From Pachypanchax playfairii (taxonomy: Eukaryota; Chordata; Actinopteri; Cyprinodontiformes; Aplocheilidae), in the NCBI GenBank assembly GCA_006937955.1, contig SSNP01000010.1:1160726-1224725 (forward strand): a stretch of DNA of 64,000 nucleotides. The letters are read 5' to 3'. A model generated the notes under the pieces. It was not told the DNA's origin and made no database searches. It saw nothing but the letters and a program-made list of their open reading frames with translations. Below, in pieces: positions 36,801 through 45,507 of the stretch (position 1 is the first letter of the stretch; each line of letters starts with the position of its first letter). Made by a program: the position numbers and the translations under genes.

Positions 36801-39800
36801 ACTACTTTCAGCTCCTTTAAACTCGTTTCCTTGCTCAGGTAAGTACATCAGCTGGTTGAATCAGCTAAAAGGACACGGCGACTCCAAACAGACACTTGCA
36901 TCTTAGAAGTAACGTCACTATTTTGTTCCAGAGAACGTTTCTTATAGAAGCACTTAAAGGCACCATAAGACCTAAAAATTCAGATAACGTTGCTGTGAAA
37001 AAGTATTTAACCCTTTTATAATTTCTCCTATTTCTTCTGTTTTTTGTCAAACTGAAACGTTTCAGATTTTTTTATCCGACAAAGAAAAGATGAGAAACAA
37101 AGTCAAAGATATTTAAAGGGTTACAAACTCTTTTGTAAGGCTTTGGGACTCCAGCGCACTACAGTGAGAATCATTATTCACAACACACGGAGCAGTAGTG
37201 AACCTCCCTAATGACTCATCCAGGAGAACCAGCAGCTCCTCTGCAGAAGGTCAGTGTTCATGATTCCACAAGAAGAAAGACAAAATGGATAAAATCGCAG
37301 CAAAAACAGAACAAAGACCAAAATCCTCTTTAAGGATCTTCAAGACCTTTGAGAAAATATTTTATTGACTGACGAGACAAAAGAACTTTATAGAAGATTT
37401 GCGTCTCCTTACATCTGGTGAAAAACGAATGAGAAACACGATGGAGGTAGTGTGATGGTGTGGAGCTGCTAAAAGCTAAATAGTGTTGTATTGTGATTTT
37501 CTAGCCTTATGTTCCTTTTCCACTAGGGCCGGTACAGAACAGGTCCGTTCAGACCCGTTCTGGTGTGTTCCCATTACCTTTTTCAGGACCGTCCTGACCC
37601 CTTTTTTCTGCCTCGGTCTGAAGCGTACCGAAACAACCCAACACGCCCAACTATGGACTGATTGGTCCAGTAAAGTGATGTCAGCCACACGCCTACCTAC
37701 GTAGTGGTAGCCACTGATTGGCCTGGCGGTGTGCACATGAAGTGATGTCACAGAATTGCACCTGATCGACCTCGCATGTCGTGCATGGACTTTTTTCTTT
37801 AGACCCACAATCTGAGTATGAAGTACAAAAATACCTCAACCTCCTCCATTATTGTTGTGCACGTCCATGTTTACTACACTTGTGTTGATTACAAATGACA
37901 TCACGGATCTTTTGCACCACTTGCTAAGCTGAACACGCCCATAGCCCCACCCACGTCCACATTCCTGAGATGGTAGTGGAAACACAACCATCCCATTTAG
38001 TGCTTATCTTAGTGGAAAAGGGGCATTACTGTCCACTTGAAGTGCTTTTCCACCACAACTTATATTCAAACACACACATGAGGGGGCTACATGGGAGTTC
38101 AGTGGCTTTCCCGATGACACTATGTGGGGGGAGTCGGGATTGAACAACCAAATTTCCAATTGGAATACAACTACTCCTCCCACTGAGCCCCAGCTGGCCC
38201 AGGCTGCACTGGTGCTTCAGGACCTGGACCACCTCCTGTAACTGATAGGAACCATGAATTCTGTCGGAGAACGTCCGACCAGCCGTCTGAAACTTCAAGA
38301 GCACTTGGGTTGTGCAGAAGGTCAAGGATTTGAAGCACATCAGCATTTCCACTTCTGAATGGCTCAAAATAAAAAAACTCAGTCAAAATCCAGATTTAAA
38401 TTCCACTGAGTTTCTGTGACGGTTCTATTTAAACACCCTCCAATAAGGTTGAACTAAAACAATCCTCCACTGCAATGTGAAAGACTCTCAAACGCTCGGC
38501 TGCAGTCGCTGCTGTCAAGGGCAGAACAACCAGTTATCAGGTTTAGGAGTAACTAGTTTTCTTATTTTAATAAATAAAACAATAATTTAATAACTGCATT
38601 TTGTGTTTCTTCAGGTTTTCCTGGTCTGAAATAATTTATTTATTGATGATCTGAAACATTTAAGTGATAAATAAGCCAAAATTGAATTAATTTGTGAGGA
38701 TATAATTATTTTATAGCATTGTACATAAAAGTGTTCTTATAGTTCTTACTAACAGGAAGTGTCTGAAGTTGATTTCTAAATTTGGCGGAGTTTCCAGGAA
38801 CTGACGCCACCTGGTGCCTTCCATCAGCGGAGCAGCGAGACACCGGGGGTCACAGATCTCACTGAGTCACTCTGAACTTTCAAAATAAAGTGACGAGTCG
38901 ATCTTATCAACACGACTAACCAGTGAAGCACCACAAACACTTTGGGAGTTTACTTCAGTCTCATATTTCCAGTTTAAAACCTAAAGATGTTAATGCAGTC
39001 GCACTGATCAATGGCCAAGAACAGATCAATAACCAGCTAAAGGGTCACATGATGACCTTTGTCATGAGATCAATAACACTCAATTACTGGAAACTAAAAA
39101 CAACTACTTTCATCTTGAGTAAGTTGCATCAAACAAAGAACTGTTAGTTTAGATGAGAGAACAAAACTGTTTTATTAGTAACGTGACAAAACATCAGGCA
39201 AACCAACAGCATTTTAACATTTAATTCAACTATTTTTTAGATAAAAATGTTCCATATTTTGTTCCTTTTTAATAAAGCGATACATCACAAACAAGACACT
39301 CTAAATTCGTTCAACGCGCATGCAGCGTGAACTCTCACCGTCCTGCCATGGTGATGCAGTTGCTGCTCCTTGACGGGGAGGTTCGTCTCCTCGTACACCA
39401 GCTGTTTGACATCCTGGACAGATGTGAAGGGGGAGACCTGGTAGGTCCTCAGGCCAATGCAGTCATGACAAACTGTCACCCATGGCAACCTTAAAAAATA
39501 ATATATCTTTAGAATAAATATACATTTTTGACTTTAAGTAACTTGATATGAATTTAATTCACAAACAAAAATGTAATTGTAGCTCCAGAACAGATACAAA
39601 GGAGAATGTTGAATTAGATCCCTGCTGTAAAAACCACAAGAGACTTGCTGTCAATAATAATTGATCAAATCTTGGGCTGGAAGCAAGAAGAGAAAAGATA
39701 CGTCACAAGGGAGATTTATTATTGGTGCATTTCAAGTCTCTATAACAGATTTGTTTCCCATCTATGATACACTTTCTTCCCACTTTCGTCTCTATTGACA

Positions 39801-40152
39801 AATCAAAGATGTTATAATGTAAAGATGGGTGCTGGTTTACATTAAGACTAATCTATAAGTTTGCAAAAGCAATAAAACAAAAGACTAATTCCTGATTCAG
39901 CAACAAGGATCTGGACCTGTGCAACACACTGGTGCATTCACTGGGTGTGGTAGGAGCTCCTGCAGAGGATGATCAAAATACTCCTCGGCACATAAAACCG
40001 CATCGGACCTCCTAAATTTACTGGTGCGCTTATACTGATTTATAATTTGTTGGCTTCTGGGATGAATAAACAATCTGACAATCAGAGATACTCATTGTTG
40101 TGGGGAATATTTAACAGTAATAAACTCACCACGGGTCAAGACAGTTTGCCAT
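13272..40152 (-). CDS. sacs: sacsin, complete nine-exon coding region
   Basis: Sacsin is a giant cytoplasmic co-chaperone at the mitochondrial surface and on intermediate filaments; its loss causes the ataxia ARSACS in humans. Coding exons, in transcript order on the minus strand, are 40152-40130, 39489-39339, 35978-35888, 35808-35723, 34547-34436, 34279-34133, 33563-32084, 29532-29441 and 24829-13272. All junctions are GT-AG and in phase. The sum is 13,740 bases, or 4579 codons plus stop, the same length as I recall for human sacsin. Domains: ubiquitin-like (about residues 8-90); three Hsp90-type ATPase repeats with ELIQNAEDA (about 118), ELLQNADDA (about 1475) and ELLQNADDA (about 2545), each followed by a GFNSVYHIT glycine motif; a J domain with HPD at about 4337; and a C-terminal HEPN domain from about 4445. 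No stop or frameshift was found. Confidence 0.95.
25084..25586 (-). mobile_element. mariner/Tc1-type element remnant with TA target
   Basis: The left end CAGTACTGTGCAAAGGTTTT and the right end, read on the other strand as CAGTACTGTGCAGAAGTTTT, are inverted repeats. Both are flanked by TA (25082-25083, 25587-25588), the Tc1/mariner target. A minus-strand frame at 25306-25121 reads MEIYPSYSPKLNIMDYFGE, which resembles the end of a DDE transposase (SPDLNPIE type). At 503 bp the copy is internally deleted. It lies in sacs intron 8 (24830-29440). Confidence 0.75.
25630..25790. repeat. fragment of a common fish DNA repeat
   Basis: The run acttgggacactgtgtaaaa, gatttgcaaatctcataaat, ccatattttattccatattg resembles a repeat that is abundant in fish genomes. 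The copy is partial and I do not name the family. From 25790 to 26770 the intron shows no other feature; the 119-codon open frame at 26358-26717 matches nothing I know. Confidence 0.4.
26771..27353. mobile_element. MITE-like element with TTTAAAGAGG ends, copy B
   Basis: This is the better preserved copy of the element at 205-775. It begins TTTAAAGAGG and ends CCTCTTTAAA, an inverted repeat of at least 10 bp. The two copies share long stretches such as tttagccagcagcatgctag and ctgccgaatactaacgaaca. It lies in sacs intron 8 and has no coding capacity. Confidence 0.75.
27498..28039. mobile_element. MITE-like element with CCCCTTTCCACTA ends, copy A
   Basis: It starts cgccccctttccactacgg and ends ctaatggagacggggcata, roughly inverted repeats. 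Its middle (ctgattggcctggcggt, gagacagtaatggaaacacaaccat) is shared with 37509-38026. The two copies are clearly diverged. No transposase frame is present. It lies in sacs intron 8. Confidence 0.6.
28040..29440. other. rest of sacs intron 8, no gene seen
   Basis: Mostly AT-rich intron. A GC-richer patch at 28825-28960 contains GTGACTCAGC near 28873, which fits a MAF/NRF-type antioxidant response core (TGACNNNGC). Whether it is a real enhancer cannot be told from one sequence. Confidence 0.3.
29441..29532 (-). CDS. sacs: sacs coding exon 8
   Basis: A 92-base exon read on the minus strand after acceptor tatcttaag and before donor gtaata. It encodes SLYPGLEHRFVLETVKPSVM and then EGLKKAAKSR, joining EEYPR of exon 7 to GRPCTQ of exon 9. 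The same bridge (SLFP...LKPHLL...TRGRPCTQ) is found in human sacsin. It is too short to stand out as an open frame, and it is the link that proves the two large sacsin frames belong to one gene. Confidence 0.92.
29714..30248. repeat. 535-bp duplicated segment, copy 1 (sacs intron 7)
   Basis: This segment aligns to 34804-35338 at a constant offset of 5090 bases with no indel and about 7 mismatches (98.7 percent identity), in the same orientation. It begins in a T run before aatttgcttagacagcag and ends at ctctgttgtcatc. No terminal inverted repeat, poly(A) tail or tRNA-like head is visible, so its mode of copying is unknown. Confidence 0.92.
31205..31490 (-). repeat. tRNA-derived SINE on the minus strand
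   Basis: Read on the minus strand, the 5' end is ctgtggctcagtggttagag followed by gatcgatcccgg, close to tRNA boxes A and B. The body, seen on the + strand, is aatgtcctgtatttgtataa, aagcgctttcacactacaag and tgtcttgcccaaggacactt. This is a second SINE family of fish, distinct from the one at 951. It lies in sacs intron 7. Confidence 0.65.
32084..33563 (-). CDS. sacs: sacs coding exon 7 (body of sacsin repeat 1)
   Basis: This 1480-base exon starts two bases into the Asp codon of HITDVP, after acceptor atttcag, and ends in AG before donor gtagtg, giving EEYPR with exon 8. It encodes SIFSGDQIAMLDPHQTLFG, FGSSEKTVRDGSFPGTLFRF, AFCFLPLPPGEESETGLPVH, GFFGLTDNRRSIKWREVDQW and LLEFVLSDANYSDLIGLELL. 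This is the bulk of the first Hsp90-like sacsin repeat. Taken alone it looks like a separate sacsin-like protein of 500 residues, but both ends are splice sites in the right phase. Confidence 0.95.
34133..34279 (-). CDS. sacs: sacs coding exon 6
   Basis: A 147-base exon reading TALYVYNDAVFTAEDWNGIQ, EIARSRKRDDPLKVGRF and GIGFNSVYHIT. It carries the glycine-rich nucleotide-binding motif of the first Hsp90-type ATPase repeat. The donor is gtcaga and the acceptor ggatcatcag on the minus strand. Confidence 0.93.
34436..34547 (-). CDS. sacs: sacs coding exon 5
   Basis: A 112-base exon reading ELIQNAEDAGATEIKFLYDE and on to the MAQHQ end. It holds the N-box of the first ATPase repeat, with the Asn and Asp of QNAEDA that in Hsp90 relatives contact magnesium and ATP. 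It follows acceptor tactttgaag and precedes donor gttaac. Confidence 0.92.
34804..35338. repeat. 535-bp duplicated segment, copy 2 (sacs intron 4)
   Basis: This is the partner of 29714-30248, at 98.7 percent identity without gaps and in the same orientation. Left flank gagcaacaaacaaaag and right flank aaaagctgctttttcac differ from those of copy 1, so the shared block has sharp edges. Together the two copies bracket sacs exons 5-7. Confidence 0.92.
35723..35808 (-). CDS. sacs: sacs coding exon 4
   Basis: An 86-base exon reading RFGQTTPPLVEFLKDILRRY and then PEGGQILK, the start of sacsin repeat 1. It is separated from exon 3 by an intron of only 79 bases (35809-35887). The acceptor is gtctgctacag and the donor gtttgt. 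Confidence 0.92.
35888..35978 (-). CDS. sacs: sacs coding exon 3
   Basis: A 91-base exon reading LDNKVQIGSLVPAGTPKISV and TLEGTGLKGG. It completes the ubiquitin-like fold begun in exon 2 and adds the GLKGGG linker that is conserved in human sacsin. The acceptor is cctgttctag and the donor gtaaat. Confidence 0.88.
37509..38026. mobile_element. MITE-like element with CCTTTTCCACTA ends, copy B (nested)
   Basis: It starts ttccttttccactagggcc and ends cttagtggaaaaggggcat, which are inverted repeats of about 14 bases with one or two mismatches. It is related to 27498-28039. It sits inside the Tc1 remnant, so it must have inserted after that copy. Confidence 0.65.
38030..38190 (-). repeat. worn SINE fragment next to the nested MITE
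   Basis: The pieces gtccacttgaagtgcttttc, ttcagtggctttcccgatga, gagtcgggattgaacaacc and cactgagccccagctggcc resemble the minus-strand SINE family at 31205-31490 (tcttgcccaaggaca, gccgggatcgatcc, actgagccacagc), but heavily changed. Confidence 0.4.
39339..39489 (-). CDS. sacs: sacs coding exon 2 (ubiquitin-like domain)
   Basis: A 151-base exon reading LPWVTVCHDCIGLRTYQVSP, FTSVQDVKQLVYEETNLPVK and EQQLHHHGRT. It matches the human sacsin N-terminus in spacing (WVPVTV, GCRT, VRDVKERIFAETGFPVSEQRL). The ubiquitin-like domain is thought to bind the proteasome. The exon has no ATG in frame of its own; it begins with the last base of a Trp codon, so the start lies in an upstream exon. Confidence 0.88.
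40130..40152 (-). CDS. sacs: sacs first coding exon with start codon
   Basis: On the minus strand an ATG at 40152-40150 opens the frame MANCLDP and then TG, followed by donor gtgagt. Joined to the first base of exon 2 this makes a Trp codon and the sequence MANCLDPWLPWVTV, close to the human pattern of a short leader before WVPVTV. The start has G at -3 and G at +4. With this exon the total reaches 4579 codons. Only 23 coding bases are present, so the call rests on phase, donor quality, start context and length agreement. Confidence 0.75.
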
Positions 40153-40850
40153 GTCGTTTCTTTTTTAAGTCCCAGCACAAACACTTTCATTGGACTATCT
40201 TCTCCACCGAGCGCAGGGATACAGCACCGGGAAAATGGCTGTGACAAGACGGAAAAACCGTTATTTTCTTCTCCGTTCAGAACAAAAAGTTGAAATAATT
40301 TTCACCGATTTGTTTTATGGAGTTGAAGGTGACACCAAAAGCCCCATAAAAACAATATATTGTTGTGATAGACTTGCCAGCAGTTTTTTATCTTCGTTTA
40401 TCCAAACAAACGGCACTCACTTGTTTCTGTCCTCTTCTCAAAGAGTTCATACATTTCACAGCAGTCTGGCTTCCTAGAAACAACAGCAACAACAATAGCA
40501 GGCGACATAGTTACTTCTCTCCAACAACATACTCCCTCCTTCAAAGGCCATGTTCTAATAATAATGAATTACACTGCGCGCAGGACAGCAAAAACAGCGG
40601 TGATAGGAACAAGATGATTCCCTGCATGTAACTTCCGCGTCGTCTTAAATCCCGTCAGACGGACGATTCTCAGGCCTAAACACGTCTCGTGGGTTCTGTG
40701 ATTCCGTCACTGTTTTTATCAGAATTATGAAGCAGTATATTTTGCATACTACAAGTTTATTTTATTTATATAAGTCTGAAGCAGTGTTTTCATTTAATAA
40801 GGAGCAGATTTTATCGACGCATGCGTATTAGAATATCTGCGGAGTCAAGC
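40153..40850 (-). promoter_or_regulatory. sacs: sacs 5' UTR and proximal promoter candidate
   Basis: Upstream of the sacs ATG the sequence becomes richer in CpG. An ETS-type core is read on the minus strand as cgcggaagt (about 40629-40637). A palindromic NRF1-like site, acgcatgcgt, lies at 40817-40826. Both are usual in promoters of broadly expressed genes without a TATA box. The transcription start itself cannot be placed. Confidence 0.4.
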
Positions 40851-41374
40851 GCTTAACAGGATTCTTTAGCTCTCAAATAGAGCGTTAATTTAGTTGTTTA
40901 CCTATTTTGTCATTTAAAAACTGCAGCTACTACATCTCGAGACAAGAACGAGGTCATGAAGAAGTTATTGATCAGCAAAGGCTGTAAAGATTGAAGAGCT
41001 CCCGAAACAGTGTTCAGGTAGATGCGACAATAAAAAAAAGTTGGATTAAGTTACTAACATTATTTTATATACAAATAGTTTCTCACATAACTCTTTTTAA
41101 AAACATATTTCAGATCCATTGGATGAATTTGCTGTCTCGGCTCATACACACGCACATGTCCACGCGCGCATTTGAACACAGGGGCTGATTTTCCTTTGAA
41201 ATTAGAATTTTCGTCAGTAGTATAAAAATCATTGCCTGCTATATTAAAGCACATCCCTTAAATGTATAACAATGATTATAAAAGAAAAAACTCGGCATTT
41301 TCAAATATAATAAGCCACATTTTATAGCTGAAAAACGTCTGGTTTTGTATTTCTGACTCGTCTGAACGGCTGCT

Positions 41375-41393
41375 GAATTCTGGGAACTGGAGT
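41375..41393 (-). promoter_or_regulatory. ZNF143-like site
   Basis: On the minus strand the sequence reads ACTCCAGTTCCCAGAATTC, 16 of 19 matches to the ZNF143/Staf promoter motif as I know it (ACTACAATTCCCAGAATGC). It lies about 1.2 kb upstream of the sacs start and is surrounded by CpG-bearing sequence (gcgcggacgcc). It may mark a more distal sacs promoter. Confidence 0.35.
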
Positions 41394-42589
41394 CAAAGAG
41401 CGCGGACGCCACTGCAGTCAAAGATGCGCATATCAACTTTCTACTAAAAAATCAGAGGCTTAAATACAGACCCATACTAATCTAGACGCCTTTACAAGAT
41501 CATGATCATCAATAAATAAATAACTTTATCTGCGTCGCACAACAGCCTAAATAAAACTTGAATAAAGGTCATTCTCTTTAGGCTGGTTTGATGGTTGCGA
41601 AGCTGACTGTAGACGTTGTTCTTTAGTTTTTTGGGTTTTTTTTGTTTGTTTTGTTTTTTTGTTTTTTTTAAACGTTTTGAAGTTGATTTAAAACTGTATT
41701 GTTGAATAAGACCAGAATGACTGCAGCAGGAAAATGACATCATCACATGAAAGTCAAGGACTCCCGGAACTTTAATGCTTGAAAAATGACAATATGTTGT
41801 GCACAAAAGAACGTGCGTCCATATTCTGCGTATTATAATTTAATATAGGCCTAATAATAATAATAATAATGATAAAACATATACTGATTAAAATGTTGCG
41901 TGATGACGTGACATCAGACAAAATAGGTCAAAACTTACCATAATGTTAAGATCCTCCAGTATGTCGCATTTTTATATAAATAACTTCCTCGTGTTAGTAT
42001 TAATAATGAGTCGTGTTCAGTCTGTGAACATCCAGAGCTCAGTTTATTCCATCCGTATCCAACAGATCAAACATCATGATGCCGCATTGAGGGAGTCGGC
42101 AGCATCTGTCCGCCCTTCTGCAGGAACATCTGATGAGACAGCTCTGATCCAGGATCTGATCCCAGTCCTTCAGTGCTCGTCTTTCAAACGGATCCACCTT
42201 GATGATGTGATTTCTGAGAGCAGTGACATCTAGACACTTTCGCTGCAGCTTTAAACGCGCAGGTCTCTTAAAGGGGCAGTTTTTGAATAAAGTTCCGGTG
42301 GGACTTACCAGGTCACTCTAGACAGACGAATTAAAGGAAGTGTTTTGGTTTTTTGTTTTTTTACTGGGACACAAAAATAATAATACAGACTTGTTAAAAA
42401 TTCCAACAGAAAGGTTCCACTTCAGATGGAAGTTTATTAACAAATAGTTGCATTAATTAATCTTGTATTAAACATTTTTAATAATAGCTACATTTTGGGT
42501 AGAAGGTTTACCGACAAGAAATGTAATTGCAGTATAACAGAAAACATTTAAACATCTTATCTGCTTAGAGCTGCTTTTACACTTTAACG

Positions 42590-42660
42590 CCAGCAGATGG
42601 AGACAAAAGCAAAGCGGAAACGATTCGCTGTAATAATGTTTTAACCACCACTAGATGGCG
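42590..42660 (+). promoter_or_regulatory. pair of CTCF-like motifs
   Basis: CCACTAGATGGCG at 42648-42660 fits the CTCF core CCASYAGRKGGCR at every position. CCAGCAGATGGAG at 42590-42602 fits at 12 of 13. Both point the same way and are 58 bases apart, between the divergent genes sacs and tnfrsf19. Apart from these, 40.9-43.8 kb is AT-rich spacer with a short CA/CG microsatellite at 43030-43086. Confidence 0.35.
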
Positions 42661-43814
42661 ACATGTCACACAGGTCGCTGCTCCACTAAAAGGTTAATCA
42701 AATACTTAAACAAAAAATCCTAATTTATTTAAATATTAAACAACTGATACTGATACTTACATAACTCTTGTTTTCAAATCAAACACGATTAGAAAATTAT
42801 TACAACACTGACTTTTAACTTATAACTAAGTGAAAATAGTAATTAGTACAACAAGTATTAACTAAATAATTAACATGTTTATCACCTAGTTAGCTGTAAC
42901 TCAAACTATTACATTCACAGAGCAGATCTTCTGAAACTTATTAGAAAGGACATGTCCAGACTTGTACAGTAATTGGCCACTTTACTGGAGAGCTGAACTT
43001 TTGTCCTTTGTGTCTTTGCCTTGGTTCATGCCTAAACACACACGCACGCACGCACGCACTGACGGACGCGCACACACACACACACAATACTTGAGTCTGA
43101 CTAATAAAAAAAGAGTTTCAGGTTTAATTAACTATCATCATCAGCTAAACAGTATTTGAAAGTCACAGTAAAGACCTGATATAATGCAGGACCTGAGAGA
43201 CACGTGACATTCTGTTGCAAAAATACAGTTTTATACGTTTATGTGTTTCTCTGCAACAGGAACAAATGGCGTCTCTGTGGATGGCTGCTAGCAGCTTTAC
43301 TGTCTCTGGTTTTAGGAAGAATTCATACACACATGTTTTTGATGAATATATGAAATTTCATTAAACTGAAGATCCTCTGTTGTTAAAACAGTTTAGTGAT
43401 CACTATTTTATTAGACCTCCTTAAACTTGTTTGTTATTATATTTTCACATTAAATCCCAAAACTCATTTGGCTTCTGATGGTCATCAGCTGGTTAAGTTC
43501 AGGTTCTGCAGGGAACAGAACAGATGTGTGATCTTACTAAAAAATGTATTTCGGATAGTCCAGATTCAGATAACAAAAAAAGGACATGTTGTTCATCTTG
43601 TTAGGATTCAGGATAACTTCTGGTTCAGGGTCAACCTGAAGAACATAGGGGTCCATTAATGGGGGTCAACAAATGTAAGAGCTGGTCCACTGACCCAGCT
43701 CAGTCCAGTTCTGTCACACGCAGGCACGCGGGGTAAGAAGTCAAACAAGTTGTACTTGTTCATCTTTTCTTTATTTTCAGGCTTATTAAAAGGCTCCTAT
43801 TGGTCACTCAGAGA

Positions 43815-44119
43815 TGTGTGTGTGTGTGTGGGTTTGTATTTCTGACCTCCTGAGGACCAGTTTCCTGACTTTTACTATCTTTCTGGGGTCCGAGGGTTCT
43901 TGTGGGGACCGAAGCCTGGTCCCCATGAGGGGGACTCCCCTTTTTAGGGTTAGGGGTTAGGTTTATAGGTATGGTGTGAATAGAGTTTTAGTTAGTCTTA
44001 GGGTTAGTTATAGATCAGTAATGGTTAAGGTTAGGAAAAGGGTTTGGGTTAGGTATAAATCTAGTTACTAAAATCAATGGAAGTCAATGGACGGTCCCCA
44101 TAAGGATAACAAAACACAC

Positions 44120-44184
<65 letters not shown>
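43815..44184. repeat. telomere-like 290-bp repeat between GT arrays, copy 1
   Basis: A (GT)n tract at 43815-43830 is followed by tttgtatttctgacctcc, then a hairpin TGGGGACC...GGTCCCCA (43903-43910, 43918-43925), then ttagggttaggggttaggtt. A second pure GT array fills 44120-44184. The 290-bp core recurs in the same orientation at 54420-54714 with only a few differences. It lies just upstream of the tnfrsf19 first exon. Confidence 0.85.
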
Positions 44185-44186
<2 letters not shown>

Positions 44187-44199
44187 TGGAGCCGTGTCT

Positions 44200-44462
44200 T
44201 TGATGTCGCCCGCCTGATCGCAGATCAGATGCACGCGCTTCAGATCACAAAGCCAGCCCCCATGTCTCCGCCTTTGATCTCGGCACTGGGAGTCTGAGCT
44301 CGCGCTGCAGCGGACCGGGAGTCGGAGCTGAGTCGTCCCGGGTTCTGCAGCACCGACACGGACACGGTGAGCGGACCGGTGCCGGAAACTGAGCACCACA
44401 CCTCTCACCGGTCTGCTGTCGACTCTTTTATGACATATTCATTCGGTTCGTCGTTGTATCAG
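44200..44462 (+). other. tnfrsf19: tnfrsf19 first exon (5' UTR) and promoter candidate
   Basis: A GC-rich, CpG-bearing island follows the GT array and ends in a consensus donor (gtatcag then gtaaga, exon end 44462). No coding frame continues into exon 2, so it would be untranslated. The first base cannot be fixed. An inner donor at about 44366 (gacacggtgagc) could be used instead. Confidence 0.5.
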
Positions 44463-45431
44463 GTAAGAAACGCGGCGTGTTGGATTTGGTTCATATTCGT
44501 GCTCGCGCAGTAAAAGAAACAACAACAAACCTTCAGCCTTTCTGTAAACAAGCAAACATCATAAAAACAGAGCTGGAATATTTAATGAATATTTGATAGA
44601 GAGGCATTTTTTTATTTTAAACTGTGTGTTCTTAAAGTGAGTTTATATGAAACAGAAGTTCAAATGTTAAATTTATACTGTTAATGAAACTGACTGCTTC
44701 TCAGTTAGACAGCAGAAATGGGTTTCTCTGTTCTCTGGATGGGATTTAAAGAAATATTTTCTTTCCGTCTTGGTTCCGCAGGATTTGCTTCATCCAGCAG
44801 AACAAAGAGATAAACAACATCTTTAAAGTTTCTCACAAAGAGAAAAATATCACAAACTTTTTACTGTAAAAGTTGAAGTCATTGATCCAGGAGGGAGTTT
44901 TTTTTTTTTTTTCCAAAAACAGGCACATAAAAAAGGAGAGAAAAAAGAAGGAGCTTCTCATGGCTGATTTGATGTAAATTTGGATTATTTTACTTGCTTT
45001 ATAAGTGTGCATCTAATCTGAATACTTTGTCCTTGTTTCCTGATGTACAGCCTGATTTTTATTGTCACAAACATTATTTTATGTAGCGAACATAAGGTTT
45101 CGGTACCAGATGTTATGTTCTGTATGTGGAACATGTTGGAGCTCCAGATGATTTATGGTTGTATTGTTTCTCAGATTGAAGTTCATCAGGAAACTAAACC
45201 AGGCAACACTGTGTTTTTTTTTTTTTACAGTCAGTATCTTTGTGTTTATCCTTTAAAAATCTTTCCTCTCTAAATTTTTAAATATTAAGTGAAAGACTGC
45301 TTGTTTCAAAAAGTTTTGATATGACGGGTTTTTATTATTAGGATTTAAGATATTAAAGGATTTTCTCTAAATCTGCTATTTTTCTATTTAGTTCACACTC
45401 AAGTGTTTAATTGTGGTTTCTTTTTTTTCAG

Positions 45432-45507
45432 CCATCAGTGGTCCATCAAAATGCTTCGCCACACCTCGTCACTCCTGCTGGTTGCACATCTTATTTGTTC
45501 AGATCTG
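45432..45507 (+). CDS. tnfrsf19: tnfrsf19 exon 2, start codon and signal peptide
   Basis: After acceptor ttttttttcag come 19 untranslated bases, then ATG at 45451 in the context tcaaaATGc. The 19 codons form a hydrophobic signal peptide ending at donor gtacgt. The start is chosen because it opens the only frame that matches the next exon (phase 0). Confidence 0.85.

Larger units (their letters stand above)
36981..38700 (+). mobile_element. dead Tc1 transposon interrupted by later insertions
   Basis: The left end gtgaaaaagtatttaaccct is typical of a fish Tc1 family. Transposase remnants follow: ggtcagtgttcatgattcca, tgactgacgagacaaaag, gtagtgtgatggtgtggagc. After a gap, ttcaggacctggaccacctc, gaaccatgaattctgtc, acttctgaatggctcaaaat and gatgatctgaaacatttaag continue in the correct order. 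The expected frame is full of stops. The gap at about 37490-38190 is filled by a MITE copy and a SINE fragment. It lies in sacs intron 2 (35979-39338). Confidence 0.75.

Noticed and set aside
41937..42330. Alternative sacs first coding exons with donors at about 41937 and 42309
   Set aside because: Both would give a Trp codon with exon 2, but no in-frame ATG lies upstream of either. The 40152 ATG has a frame, a donor and a good start context. They remain possible untranslated exons.
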